A stretch of 64,000 nucleotides of DNA from contig NC_013739.1 in assembly GCF_000025265.1 (NCBI RefSeq), forward strand, positions 3,472,001 to 3,536,000, given 5' to 3'. Source of the DNA: Conexibacter woesei DSM 14684 (GTDB lineage Bacteria > Actinomycetota > Thermoleophilia > Solirubrobacterales > Solirubrobacteraceae). The notes beneath the pieces are model-generated. The model was not told where the DNA came from and searched no databases. It saw only the letters and a list, made by a program, of their open reading frames with translations. Positions 1 through 8,629 of the stretch are shown piece by piece; positions within the stretch are counted from its first letter, which is position 1, and the number at the start of each line of letters is the position of its first letter. A program made the position numbers and the translations under genes.

Positions 1-33
1 GCGTACCCACACCAGATCTCCCTCTCCCCGGAC

Positions 34-61
34 GCCGTCGGTCCCTCCTCGCACCGACGGC
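34..61. terminator. Hairpin downstream of the osmoprotectant ABC operon
   Basis: A perfect 9-bp inverted repeat (arms 34-42 and 53-61, reading GCCGTCGGT and its complement) surrounds a 10-nt loop. It lies just past the stop codon of the leftmost permease, so it could end that leftward transcript. A short T-rich stretch follows on the + strand, so it could equally serve a gene arriving from the left edge. No long T tract is present. Confidence 0.45.
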
Positions 62-72
62 ATCGTTTCCCC

Positions 73-762
73 TTACAACGTCTCCGCGGCCGTCGGTCCG
101 ACGGCCGCCGGGACGCGTGCCGCGCGGAGCCCGCGCGGCGTCACCGCCCGCTGCAGTCCAGCGAACAGCAGTTCCGCGACCAGTGCCAGCGCCGCGACGC
201 ACATCGCCGCCCCGAGCACGCCGGGGAGGCGGTACGTCGCCTGGTCGACGATGATGTCGCCGAGGGTGCTGGCCCCGGCGACCGACCCGAGCGTCGCCGT
301 CGCGATCACGTAGACCACGGCGGTGCGAATGCCCGCGAAGATGAGCGGCAGGGCGAGCGGCAGCTCGACCCGCAGCAGGACCTCGGTCGGCGTCATGCCC
401 ATCCCGCGCGCCGCCTCGACGGCGTCGCGGTCGACGCCGTCGACCGCCACGTAGGCGTTCGTCAGCATCAGCGGCACCGCCAGGATCACGAGCGCGACCA
501 TCACGTTGACGAAGCCGATCCCCAGCAGCGCGACGCCGATCGAGATCACCGCCAGGCTCGGCAGCGCACGCCCGACGTTCGAGATGTTGATCGCCGCGAA
601 CGAGAAGCGGTGCAGATGGCCGAGCCAGACGCCGAGCGGGATCGCGATCACCAGCGCGATCGCCATCGACGCGGCCGTCAGCGCGAGATGGTCGAGCGTC
701 AGCTCCCACAGCAGCGCGGTGTTCTCGCCGATGAACTTGAACGCGTCGATGAAGTCGTTCAC
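73..762 (-). CDS. Osmoprotectant/quaternary-amine ABC transporter permease (OpuCB/OpuCD type)
   Basis: A 229-residue integral membrane permease of the BPD/ProW-OpuC family, predicted to form the channel half of a glycine betaine/choline/carnitine importer. Several hydrophobic spans are visible (for example the residues around LALTAASMAIALVIAIP). The EAA loop that contacts the ATPase is recognisable as EAARGMGMTPTEVLLRVELP. The reading frame stays open upstream, but I chose the GTG at 762 because its GTGA overlaps the stop of the preceding permease by 4 nt, and upstream translation is Arg-rich and not permease-like. It is the third gene of an ATPase-permease-permease operon. The substrate-binding protein is not in the window and may lie to the left. 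Confidence 0.88.
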   Translation of the reverse strand: MNDFIDAFKFIGENTALLWELTLDHLALTAASMAIALVIAIPLGVWLGHLHRFSFAAINISNVGRALPSLAVISIGVALLGIGFVNVMVALVILAVPLMLTNAYVAVDGVDRDAVEAARGMGMTPTEVLLRVELPLALPLIFAGIRTAVVYVIATATLGSVAGASTLGDIIVDQATYRLPGVLGAAMCVAALALVAELLFAGLQRAVTPRGLRAARVPAAVGPTAAETL

Positions 763-1490
763 GAGCGCGCCACCCGGGTCCAGGGGGAGAGCGCCCGCTG
801 CGCGAGCACGAGCAGCGCGTCGGCGAACAGACCGAGCAGCACGCACATCGCGCCGGCCGCGATCAGCTCGGTCTTGAACGTCTGCTGCAACGCCGAGTAG
901 ATCGGCGCGCCGAGGCCCTCGTTGACGACGAAGACCGCGACGGTCGCGAGGCTGATGACGGTCACCGTCGCGATCCGCAGCCCGGCGACGATCGCGGGCA
1001 GCGCGAGCGGCAGCTCGACCTTCCACAGCAGCTGCCGCTCGGTCATGCCCATCCCGCGCGCGGCGTCGCGCACCTCGGCGGGCACGCCGGAGAGGCCCGC
1101 GAGCATGTTGCGGAAGAGGATCAGCAGCGTGTAGGAGACGAGCGCGATCTCCGCCGTCGTGCGCGACAAGCCGGTGAACGGCACCAGCAGCTGGAACAGC
1201 GCGAGGCTCGGAATCGTGAAGAGCAGACCGGTCACGATCACGATCGGCGTCGCGAGCCAGCCGCGGCGATGGGCGGCGAGCGCGAGCACGAACGCGATCA
1301 CGGAGCCGATCCCGACGGCTATCAACGTCAGCGCGATGTGCTGCAGCAGCGCCGGCTGGAGCGTGTCGGACCAGTTGTCCTGCACCCAGCTCCAGCAGAA
1401 CAGGTCGTTGTTGCGCACGCAGCTGCTGCCTCTGCCGAACTCCGGGATCACCGGGTCAGACTGGGCGAGGACGAGCGGGACGGCTGACAC
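759..1490 (-). CDS. Osmoprotectant/quaternary-amine ABC transporter permease
   Basis: A 243-residue BPD-type permease, the second membrane subunit of the same importer. The N-terminus carries an unusual short loop with two cysteines (residues near 24 and 32, SSCVRNNDLFCW) before the first membrane span, which begins near residue 50. The EAA motif reads DAARGMGMTERQLLWKVELP, closely matching the partner permease; the two genes probably arose by duplication. It starts 6 nt after the ATPase stop codon and overlaps the next permease by 4 nt, indicating coupled translation. The substrate cannot be read from the permease alone; OpuC/ProW relatives import glycine betaine, choline or carnitine. Confidence 0.88.
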   Translation of the reverse strand: MSAVPLVLAQSDPVIPEFGRGSSCVRNNDLFCWSWVQDNWSDTLQPALLQHIALTLIAVGIGSVIAFVLALAAHRRGWLATPIVIVTGLLFTIPSLALFQLLVPFTGLSRTTAEIALVSYTLLILFRNMLAGLSGVPAEVRDAARGMGMTERQLLWKVELPLALPAIVAGLRIATVTVISLATVAVFVVNEGLGAPIYSALQQTFKTELIAAGAMCVLLGLFADALLVLAQRALSPWTRVARS

Positions 1491-1496
1491 GGCGGC

Positions 1497-2654
1497 CTAT
1501 CCCGGCGGGCGCAGCGCGTCGCTGATCAGCTCGAGCGAGACGAGGCCGGCGAGCCTGCCGTCGTCCTCGACGACGACGAGCGGGCGGTTGCCGTCCGCGA
1601 CGACGAGCGAGAGCGCGTCGCGCAGCGACGTCTGGCGGCTCGCCGTCGCCGACAGCGGGTCGGCGTCGTCCACCGACACCGGTTGCCCGTTGAGGCGCGC
1701 GACCGGCAGGCGGCCGATCGGCTGCTCGCCGCCGTCGACGACGACCAGCTCGTGCGCGCCGAGCCGCTCGGCGCGCTCGCGCGCCTCGGCGGCCGGATCG
1801 CCGACGTGGGCGGCCATCCCGTCGATCAGCTCGATGTCGCCGAGGTGGCTGAGCGTCAGCCGCTTGAGCCCGCGGTCGGCGCCGACGAACTTCGCGACGA
1901 ACTCGTCGGCCGGGCTCGCGAGCAGCTCGTCGGGCGTCGCGTACTGGGCGAGCCGGCCGCCCTCGCGCAGGATCGCGATGCGGTCGCCCATCTTGATCGC
2001 CTCGTCGATGTCGTGCGTGACGAACACGACGGTCTTGCGGATCTCGGACTGGAGGCGCAGGAACTCGTCCTGCAGCCTTTCGCGGTTGATCGGGTCGATC
2101 GCCCCGAACGGCTCGTCCATCAGCATCAGCGGCGGGTCGGCCGCGAGCGCGCGCGCGACGCCGACGCGCTGGCGCTGCCCGCCGGACAGCTGGGCGGGGT
2201 AGCGCTCGCCCATCTCGGTCGTCAGTCCGACCAGCTCCAGCAGCTCGCGAACGCGGCGCTGCGTGCGCTCCTTGTCCCAGCCGAGCAGCTTCGGCACCGT
2301 CGCGACGTTCTGCGCGACGGTCTGGTGGGGGAAGAGGCCGATCTGCTGGATCACGTAGCCGATCTCGCGCCGCAGCTCGGCGGGCTTGCGTCTGGAGACG
2401 CTGACGCCGTCGAGCAGGATGTCGCCCGAGGTCAGGTCGATCATGCGGTTGACGAGCCGCATCGCGGTCGTCTTGCCGGAGCCGGACGGGCCGACGAGCA
2501 CGCAGATCTCTCCGGCCGGGACGGCGAACGAGAGGTCGTCGATCGCAGGTCTGGCCGCGCCGGGATAGCGCATGCCTACGTTCTGGAACTCCAGCGGGGC
2601 CGCGCTCGGGTAGGCGTGCGGCCCCTCGATCTGGGCGGTGGTTTCGCTGTTCAC
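1497..2654 (-). CDS. Osmoprotectant ABC transporter ATP-binding protein with C-terminal CBS domain (OpuCA/ProV type)
   Basis: A 385-residue ABC ATPase that would energise the two downstream permeases. Walker A is GPSGSGKT (residues 55-62), the signature is LSGGQRQR (156-163) and Walker B is LMLMDEP (176-182). After the ATPase core, a CBS-like region occupies about residues 265-385, as in OpuCA, where it senses ionic strength. The start is GTG at 2654, preceded by a GGGGA ribosome-binding site about 8 nt upstream. It leads the leftward operon and diverges from the M36 protease gene across 120 bp that must hold both promoters. OpuCA is a good family match, but the exact substrate is inferred. 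Confidence 0.9.
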   Translation of the reverse strand: MNSETTAQIEGPHAYPSAAPLEFQNVGMRYPGAARPAIDDLSFAVPAGEICVLVGPSGSGKTTAMRLVNRMIDLTSGDILLDGVSVSRRKPAELRREIGYVIQQIGLFPHQTVAQNVATVPKLLGWDKERTQRRVRELLELVGLTTEMGERYPAQLSGGQRQRVGVARALAADPPLMLMDEPFGAIDPINRERLQDEFLRLQSEIRKTVVFVTHDIDEAIKMGDRIAILREGGRLAQYATPDELLASPADEFVAKFVGADRGLKRLTLSHLGDIELIDGMAAHVGDPAAEARERAERLGAHELVVVDGGEQPIGRLPVARLNGQPVSVDDADPLSATASRQTSLRDALSLVVADGNRPLVVVEDDGRLAGLVSLELISDALRPPG

Positions 2655-2774
2655 AGAGAAGGTCCCCTGCGGAGGGAACGTTTCATGTTAGTCACTGGCC
2701 GGACGGGACCGCCAGGGCGAGCGCAGGCGCGCCATCCGCGCGACGGCTTCAGACCGTCCGGGCGGGTGCCGATC

Positions 2775-5700
2775 ATGCGAAGAGACCTCTTCGTGCCACA
2801 CCACCGCAAGGATGCACCCGCTTTGACTCCTCTCCGCCGCGCCAGACGCCGTCGTTCGCCCCTGCTCGCCGCTTCGCTCGCGGCGTCCGTCGCCGGCGCG
2901 ATCGGCGTCGCCGCGGGGCTTCCGGCGGTCGCGGGCGCGGTCGGGGAGCTGCCGCTGCGCGAAGGGCAGGGGAGATTCGACCAGCGCGCCGCCGCGACCG
3001 CGCAGCCGGTCGCCACCGCGCCGGCGCAGCGGCTCGCGCGGTCGCTCGGCCCGCAGGCCGTCGTGCAGGTCGACCCCGTCACCGGGACGCCCCGCCAGGT
3101 CGCCCGCACCGACGGCACGCTGACCGAGCCGAGCGCCGACGCGCCGGCTGAGATCGCGCTCCGCTACGTGCGCGCCAATCGGGACCTCTTCAAGCTGAGC
3201 GACGCGGACCTGGCCGCGCTCGACCCGCCGAGCGACTACGTCTCGATCGACGGCACGCACCACCTGCGCTGGACGCAGCGGTTCGACGGCGTCCCCGTGC
3301 TCGGCGCGGAGCTGCGCGCGCACGTGACGGCAGACGGGCGGCTGCTCGCCGTCCAGGGCTCGCCGCTGCCGGGCACGACGGCGGCGCCGTCGGGCACGGC
3401 GCGGCTCGACGCCACCGGCGCCCTCGCCAAGGCGCGTCGCGACGCGGGCGCCGGCGGCGCCGCGCCGGCGGTGACGCGCAGCCCCGCCGGCGCGACGCAG
3501 TCGACGGGGTTCGCCGACGGGTCGAGCGGCCGGCTCGTCGTCTTCGCCGGCCCCAGCGGCCCGCGGCTCGCCTGGCAGGTGACGGTCCCCGCCGACAGCA
3601 CGCATCAGTACGTCTACGTGCTCGACGCCGCCACCGGCGCCGTCCTCAAGCGCGAGAACAACGTCTTCTACGCGAGCGGCAGAGGCACGGCATGGGAGTA
3701 CCGGCCGGACGGGAACCTCGATCCCGCGACCTTCGGACAGGCGCTGCGCGACTATCCGAACGGCTGGGTCGCCGCCGGCAGCGCCCGGCTGTTCGGCGAC
3801 AACGTGCACGTCTACTCCGACGTCAACGACGACGACCTCCCGCAGACCTCCGAAGAGGTCCCGAAGACCGGCGACGACGCCGGACTGCCCATGTGGAACT
3901 GGCCGTTCCAGAGACAGGACGACGGCTACCACTGCAGACCCGTCTTCCCGTGCTCGTGGGTCAGCTTCGAGGCGGGTCGCTGGAGAGCGAACCGCGAGCA
4001 GAACGCCGCGCAGGTCTTCTGGTTCGTCAACCGCTTCCACGACCACCTCGCGGACACGCCGATCGGCTTCACGCCGGCGGCAGGCAACTTCGAGGGCGCC
4101 GACCGCGTGCTCGCCGAGAGCGACGACGGCGCGAACCTGACGCTCAGACTCTCCGACGGGTCCAGCGTCCCGAACCACCCCGACGACAGACATCTCAACA
4201 ACGCGAACATGTCGACGCCGCCGGACGGCAGATCGCCGCGGATGCAGATGTACCTCTTCATGGCGTTCGGTGCGACCGACCCGACGATCGACTCCAACGG
4301 CGGCGACGACGCCTCGGTCGTCTACCACGAGTACACGCACGGCCTCTCCAGCCGGCTGGTGACCGACTCGACCAGAGCGCAGGCGCTCAACTCGGCCCAG
4401 TCGGGCGCGATGGGCGAGGGCTGGAGCGACTGGTACGCGCTCGACTTCCTCGTCGCCGACGACCTGCAGCCCGACACCGTCGCCGACGGCGAGATCCGGC
4501 TCGCCGCATCGCTCGACGGGGGCGCGCTGAGTCTGCGCCGGCAGGCGCTCGACTGTCCCCTCAGCACCGTGGCGCCGGAGTGCAGACGAGCCGGTGGCGG
4601 CACCGGCGGGTACACGTACGCCGACTACGGATCGATCGGCGGCGGCCCCGAGGTCCACGACGACGGGGAGATCTGGGCGCAGACGCTGTGGGACCTGCGC
4701 AGAGCCGTCGGCGCCGAGACGGCGCGCGGGCTGATCACCCGCGCGATGGAGCTGTCGCCGCCGGAGCCGACGTTCCTCGACATGCGCAACGCGATCCTCC
4801 AGGCGGATCAGGCCGCGACCGGCGGCGCCCTCGCGAACACGATCTGGCAAGTCTTCGCCGCGCGCGGCATGGGCTACTTCGCCTCGGCGCTGGACGCGAA
4901 CGACACCTCACCCGTCGCCGACTTCGACACCCCGCCAGTCGGTACCGCCGACGCGACGTTCTCCGGGACGGTGACCGACGCGGCCAGCGGCGCGCCCGTC
5001 CCTGACGCGACCGTCCGCTTCCCCGGCCGCGCCGACCTCGTCGCGAGAACCGACGCGAACGGGCGCTACGCGCTCTCGCTCCACCAGCACGCCTACCCGT
5101 ACGTCGTCGTCTCGCGCGGCGGCTACGACGACGTGACGCTGCGCGACGTGGCGGTCGCCGCCGGCGCGAACACGCGTGACGTGGCGCTGCGGCGCAACTG
5201 GGCGCTCAGCTCCGGCACGACCGCGATCGAGAGCTTCACCGGACCGGACTACACGAGCTTCGGCTGCGGTCCCGGCGGGGCGATCGACGGCAGCGCGGCG
5301 ACCGGCTGGGGCTCGTTCCAGCCGGCGATCAGCGATCCGGCGAGAGGCGTCGCGGCCGGCCCGCGGCTGCTCGTGCTGCGGCTGCCGCAGGCCGTCGACG
5401 TGACGAGCTTCGCGATCGACCCGAGCGCCACGTGCGGCGACGACGAGACGGCCGCGCTCGGCAGATACGAGCTGGAGACCTCGCAGGACGGGAGCACGTA
5501 CACCCCCGCCGCGTCCGGAACGTTCGGGCCGGCCCACAACGGCCGGAGCAACCCGGTCGCCGCCACCGCGGGAAGCGGCGCGGCAGCGCGCTGGGTCCGC
5601 CTCCGGATGCTCAGCCCGCAGGGGCCGACGAGCGACCCGACGAGATCGGCGTCGGAGTTCATGGACGTGACGGAGCTGTCGATCTACGGCCGCGCGGTCA

Positions 5701-6191
5701 GACCGGCCGACCCGCCGGGGCCGCCCGCTCCGCCGGACCCGGGCCCGCCGGCGACGCCGAGACCGCCGGAGCCCAGACCGGCTCCGCCGCCGGCGGCTGA
5801 CCGCAGCGCACCGCGGATCGCGGGCGTCGGCGTGCGGCCGGCGAGAGGAGCGCTGCGCGCGCTGCTCGGCCGCGGCGGCGGCCTGAAGCTGACGCTGCGC
5901 TGCACCGACGAGCCGTGCCGCGTCAGCGCGACGGTGACGCTGCCGGCAGCGACCGCGCGCAAGCTCGGGCTGACGAGACGGCGCGGCGGCGCGCCGTTCG
6001 TGCTCGCCCGCGCGAGCAGCCGCGGCTTCGTCGAGGCGGGCCGCACGACGACGTTGACGCTGCGCGTCTCGCGTGCCGTCGCCAGACGGCTCGCGCGCGT
6101 CGCCAGGCTGACGCCGACGATCGCGATCACGGCGACCGACAGAGCGGGGAACCCGGCGACGCGAACGCTGAGACCGCGGCTGCGGCGCTGA
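2775..6191 (+). CDS. Secreted M36 (fungalysin-type) metalloprotease with C-terminal accessory domains
   Basis: A 1138-residue exported zinc endopeptidase. An Arg-rich n-region and a hydrophobic Ala/Gly/Val segment form the signal peptide. An FTP-like propeptide follows (about residues 110-310). The M36 catalytic domain contains HEYTH at 518-522 and a downstream GEGWSD motif whose Glu548 is the likely third zinc ligand. After it come a carboxypeptidase-regulatory-like beta domain (about 735-810), a discoidin-like (F5/8 type C) segment, a Pro-rich linker and a basic C-terminal domain. ATG 2775 is used here, but a TTG at 2823 has a better AAGGA site 10 nt upstream and leaves a more typical signal peptide. 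Arginine is often encoded by AGA. Likely role: degradation of external protein. Confidence 0.88.
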   Translation: MRRDLFVPHHRKDAPALTPLRRARRRRSPLLAASLAASVAGAIGVAAGLPAVAGAVGELPLREGQGRFDQRAAATAQPVATAPAQRLARSLGPQAVVQVDPVTGTPRQVARTDGTLTEPSADAPAEIALRYVRANRDLFKLSDADLAALDPPSDYVSIDGTHHLRWTQRFDGVPVLGAELRAHVTADGRLLAVQGSPLPGTTAAPSGTARLDATGALAKARRDAGAGGAAPAVTRSPAGATQSTGFADGSSGRLVVFAGPSGPRLAWQVTVPADSTHQYVYVLDAATGAVLKRENNVFYASGRGTAWEYRPDGNLDPATFGQALRDYPNGWVAAGSARLFGDNVHVYSDVNDDDLPQTSEEVPKTGDDAGLPMWNWPFQRQDDGYHCRPVFPCSWVSFEAGRWRANREQNAAQVFWFVNRFHDHLADTPIGFTPAAGNFEGADRVLAESDDGANLTLRLSDGSSVPNHPDDRHLNNANMSTPPDGRSPRMQMYLFMAFGATDPTIDSNGGDDASVVYHEYTHGLSSRLVTDSTRAQALNSAQSGAMGEGWSDWYALDFLVADDLQPDTVADGEIRLAASLDGGALSLRRQALDCPLSTVAPECRRAGGGTGGYTYADYGSIGGGPEVHDDGEIWAQTLWDLRRAVGAETARGLITRAMELSPPEPTFLDMRNAILQADQAATGGALANTIWQVFAARGMGYFASALDANDTSPVADFDTPPVGTADATFSGTVTDAASGAPVPDATVRFPGRADLVARTDANGRYALSLHQHAYPYVVVSRGGYDDVTLRDVAVAAGANTRDVALRRNWALSSGTTAIESFTGPDYTSFGCGPGGAIDGSAATGWGSFQPAISDPARGVAAGPRLLVLRLPQAVDVTSFAIDPSATCGDDETAALGRYELETSQDGSTYTPAASGTFGPAHNGRSNPVAATAGSGAAARWVRLRMLSPQGPTSDPTRSASEFMDVTELSIYGRAVRPADPPGPPAPPDPGPPATPRPPEPRPAPPPAADRSAPRIAGVGVRPARGALRALLGRGGGLKLTLRCTDEPCRVSATVTLPAATARKLGLTRRRGGAPFVLARASSRGFVEAGRTTTLTLRVSRAVARRLARVARLTPTIAITATDRAGNPATRTLRPRLRR

Positions 6192-6206
6192 GCAGGCGGG
6201 ACGCCG

Positions 6207-6227
6207 GCCGGGCGCGCGACGCCCGGC
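6207..6227. terminator. Bidirectional hairpin between convergent genes
   Basis: A perfect 8-bp GC stem (arms 6207-6214 and 6220-6227) with a 5-nt loop sits exactly between the convergent stop codons of the M36 protease (6191) and the cyclophilin (6228). It lacks a T tract on either side, as is common in very GC-rich actinobacterial terminators. Confidence 0.6.
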
Positions 6228-6899
6228 TCAGCCCTGTCTGATCGCGACCCGTTCGATCAGGATCGGGTCGACCGGCGCCGACCCCTGCGGGTCGGTGTCT
6301 CTCAACGGGCGCTGGTCGATCCGGTCGACGACGTCGAGTCCTGACGTCACTCTTCCCAGCAGCGCGTACTGCGGCGGCAGCTGCGCGTCGTCGCCGGTGA
6401 CGATGAAGAACTGGCTGCCGGACGTGCCGTCGGGGTCGGTCGCCGTCTTCGCCATCGCGACGACGCCCTTCGTGTATCTGGTGGTTCTCGGCGGCGCCTC
6501 GGCGATCGCGTAGCCGGGTCCGCCGAGGCCGTTGCCGAGCGGGTCGCCGCCCTGGATCACGAAGCCCGGGGCGATCCGGTGGAACGTCAGGTCGTCGTAG
6601 AAGCCGGCGCGCGCGAGCCGCGCGAACGACGCCGTCGTACGCGGCGAGGCCGCCGCGTCGAGCGTGATCGTGAACGTCCCGCAGTTGGTCGTGACGATCG
6701 CTCTCCAGTCGACGGTCGGGGAGAGGCGGCCGACGGGCTTTCTCACGTCGAGGTTGCTCTTCGCCTCCGGCGCCGCGACCTTGCGACAGACGGCGGCGGT
6801 CGTCTCCTGCTTCTTCCCGCCGTCGGAGCCGCAGCCCGCCAGCACCGCGAACGGGGCGGCGATCAGCACGGCGACGAGGGGCGAGAAGGTCCGGCGCAC
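6228..6899 (-). CDS. Lipoprotein peptidyl-prolyl cis-trans isomerase (cyclophilin type)
   Basis: A 223-residue cyclophilin that would catalyse proline isomerisation during folding of exported proteins. The N-terminus is a lipoprotein signal with lipobox LAGC, so the protein should be membrane-anchored on the outside. The cyclophilin core shows FHRIAPGFVIQGGDP and GSQFFI, including the active-site Phe-His-Arg and the Gln-Phe-Phe motif. The start is GTG at 6899, only 14 nt from the divergent HAD gene's start. The promoter for each must therefore lie in or over the other's 5' end, or one start is set too far upstream. It converges on the M36 protease, with a hairpin between them. Confidence 0.9.
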   Translation of the reverse strand: MRRTFSPLVAVLIAAPFAVLAGCGSDGGKKQETTAAVCRKVAAPEAKSNLDVRKPVGRLSPTVDWRAIVTTNCGTFTITLDAAASPRTTASFARLARAGFYDDLTFHRIAPGFVIQGGDPLGNGLGGPGYAIAEAPPRTTRYTKGVVAMAKTATDPDGTSGSQFFIVTGDDAQLPPQYALLGRVTSGLDVVDRIDQRPLRDTDPQGSAPVDPILIERVAIRQG

Positions 6900-6913
6900 G
6901 GCGGGGAAGCATA

Positions 6914-7747
6914 ATGCCAGTCCGCGTGTCCCAGACCTCGCCGCCGCCCCTCACCTCGCTCCTGCGCAGCTACGACCACGTGCTGCTCGACCTCGACGGC
7001 TGCCTGTGGGTCGGCGGTGCCGCCACGCGTGACGCGCCGCGTGCGCTCGACGCGCTGCGGGCCGCCGGCAAGCACGTCGCGTTCGTCACCAACGACACGC
7101 GCTCGACCGCCGAGGAGTACGTCCGCAAGCTGTGGTCGCTCGGCTTCAAGGCCGCGCTGGAGGAGGTCGTCACCGTCGGCGGCGCGCTCCAGCACCAGCT
7201 CGCCGAGCGCCACGGCGCCCGCCGCGCGACCGCGTACGTGATCGGCACGCCGGCGATCCTCAAGCACGTCGCCGACGCCGGGCTGCGTGTCGTCAACGGT
7301 ACGCCTCACGCGCCGCAGGCCGAGGTCGTCGTCGCTGCCGGGCACGACGCGCTCGTCTTCGAGGAGCTGCGGATCGCGACGCAGGCGCTGCTGGCGGGCG
7401 CCGACTTCGTCGCCGCCGGCCGCGACCGCACGTTTCCGATGCCGGACGGGATGTGGCCCGCGACCGGTGCGCTGGTCGCGGCGCTCGAATACGCCAGCGG
7501 ACGCACCGCGCTCAGCGTCGGCAAGCCCGAGCCGGAGATCTTTGCGACCGCGCTCGACCGCCTCGGACCGGGCCGGGCGCTCGTCGTCGGCGACCGCCTC
7601 GACTCCGACCTCGGCGGCGCGCACGCGGCCGGGCTCGACGGCGCGATCGTGCTGACGGGCGCGACGACGCACAGCGAGGCGCACGCCGCGAGCGATCCCG
7701 CCCCGGTGGCGATCGCACCCGACCTTGCGACGCTCGTGCTCGGATAG
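6914..7747 (+). CDS. HAD-superfamily hydrolase, subfamily IIA (NagD-like phosphatase)
   Basis: A 277-residue HAD phosphatase. Motif I is DLDGCLW, where the first Asp is the nucleophile and the second the acid/base. Motif II is FVTNDTRS, and the C-terminal motifs appear as GKPEPEIF and VVGDRLDSDLGGAHAAG. The C2B cap between them is typical of NagD/4-nitrophenylphosphatase/phosphoglycolate phosphatase relatives, so the physiological substrate is probably a small phosphorylated metabolite but cannot be named. A GGGGAAG site ends 4 nt before the ATG, which is close. It is first in a rightward run with the lipid kinase (12 nt gap), murT, a methyltransferase and gatD. Confidence 0.88.
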   Translation: MPVRVSQTSPPPLTSLLRSYDHVLLDLDGCLWVGGAATRDAPRALDALRAAGKHVAFVTNDTRSTAEEYVRKLWSLGFKAALEEVVTVGGALQHQLAERHGARRATAYVIGTPAILKHVADAGLRVVNGTPHAPQAEVVVAAGHDALVFEELRIATQALLAGADFVAAGRDRTFPMPDGMWPATGALVAALEYASGRTALSVGKPEPEIFATALDRLGPGRALVVGDRLDSDLGGAHAAGLDGAIVLTGATTHSEAHAASDPAPVAIAPDLATLVLG

Positions 7748-7759
7748 GGTTCCGGGCCG

Positions 7760-8629
7760 ATGGACCGGAACGTCGCCCTGATCGTCAACCCCGTCGCCGG
7801 TGGCGGCCGGGGGCTGCGCATGCTGCCGGGCGTCGAGAGATGGCTGCGCGTCCACGGCGTCGCCTACCACGTCGAGCGCACGCGCGACATCGAGCACGCG
7901 CGTGAGCTGGCGCGGAGAGCGGCCGCCGACGGCGAGGTCGCGGCGGCGTTCGGCGGCGACGGGATCGTCGGCGCGGTCGCCGGCGCGCTGGCCGGCACCG
8001 ACGGGATCCTCGCGGTCCTGCCGGGCGGGCGCGGCAACGACTTCGCCCGCGCGGCCGGCATTCCGAAATCTCCCGTCGCGGCGTGCACCGTCTTCGAGTC
8101 CGCGCGCGAGCGGCGGATCGACATCGGCGCCGTCGGCGAGCGCCGCTTCGTCGGGATCGCCAGCTGCGGCTTCGACTCCGACGCGAACCGGATCGCGAAC
8201 GCGACCCGCGTCCCCGGCGAGGCCGCCTACGCCTACGCCGCGATACGCGCGCTCGCGAGCTGGAAGCCGGCGACGTTCGGGGTCGAGATCGACGGCGTCG
8301 CGAACAGCCACACGGGCTACAGCGTGGCGGTTGCGAACGGGCCCGCGTACGGTGGAGGGATGTTCCTCGCGCCCGACGCCCAGCTCGACGACGGCCTCTT
8401 CGACGTCGTCACGATCGCCGGCGTCTCCAAGTTCCGCCTGCTCTCCCAGCTGCCGAAGGTCTTCAAGGGCACGCACGTGCGTAACCCGGAGATCGAGATC
8501 CGCCGCGGCCGCGAGGTCCGCATCGAGGCGGACCGGCCGTTCACGCTCTATGCCGACGGCGACCCGATCGGGGAACTGCCGGCGACGGTCCGCACGCTGC
8601 CGGGCGCCGTGCGCATGCTCGTTCCGTGA
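7760..8629 (+). CDS. Diacylglycerol kinase family lipid kinase
   Basis: A 289-residue DagK/YegS-family enzyme expected to phosphorylate diacylglycerol or a related lipid with ATP at the membrane surface. The family N-terminus VNPVAGGGRG, the catalytic GGDG (residues 65-68), a second nucleotide-binding PGGRGNDFAR and the C-terminal YADGDPIG are all visible. Its TGA stop shares one base with the murT start (TGATG), so translation is probably coupled. Placement next to peptidoglycan amidation genes suggests recycling of lipid carriers or phospholipid supply during envelope growth, but that is inference from position. Confidence 0.9.
   Translation: MDRNVALIVNPVAGGGRGLRMLPGVERWLRVHGVAYHVERTRDIEHARELARRAAADGEVAAAFGGDGIVGAVAGALAGTDGILAVLPGGRGNDFARAAGIPKSPVAACTVFESARERRIDIGAVGERRFVGIASCGFDSDANRIANATRVPGEAAYAYAAIRALASWKPATFGVEIDGVANSHTGYSVAVANGPAYGGGMFLAPDAQLDDGLFDVVTIAGVSKFRLLSQLPKVFKGTHVRNPEIEIRRGREVRIEADRPFTLYADGDPIGELPATVRTLPGAVRMLVP

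Noticed and set aside
34-61. Left-edge inverted repeat as an insertion-sequence end
   Set aside because: The loop is too short and no transposase or target duplication is seen; a terminator is simpler.
1683-2774. Open frame extending the M36 protease upstream for 364 codons
   Set aside because: It lies antisense to the OpuCA ATPase gene, is Arg/Asp-rich as expected of antisense frames in high-GC DNA, and would put the signal peptide in the middle of the protein.
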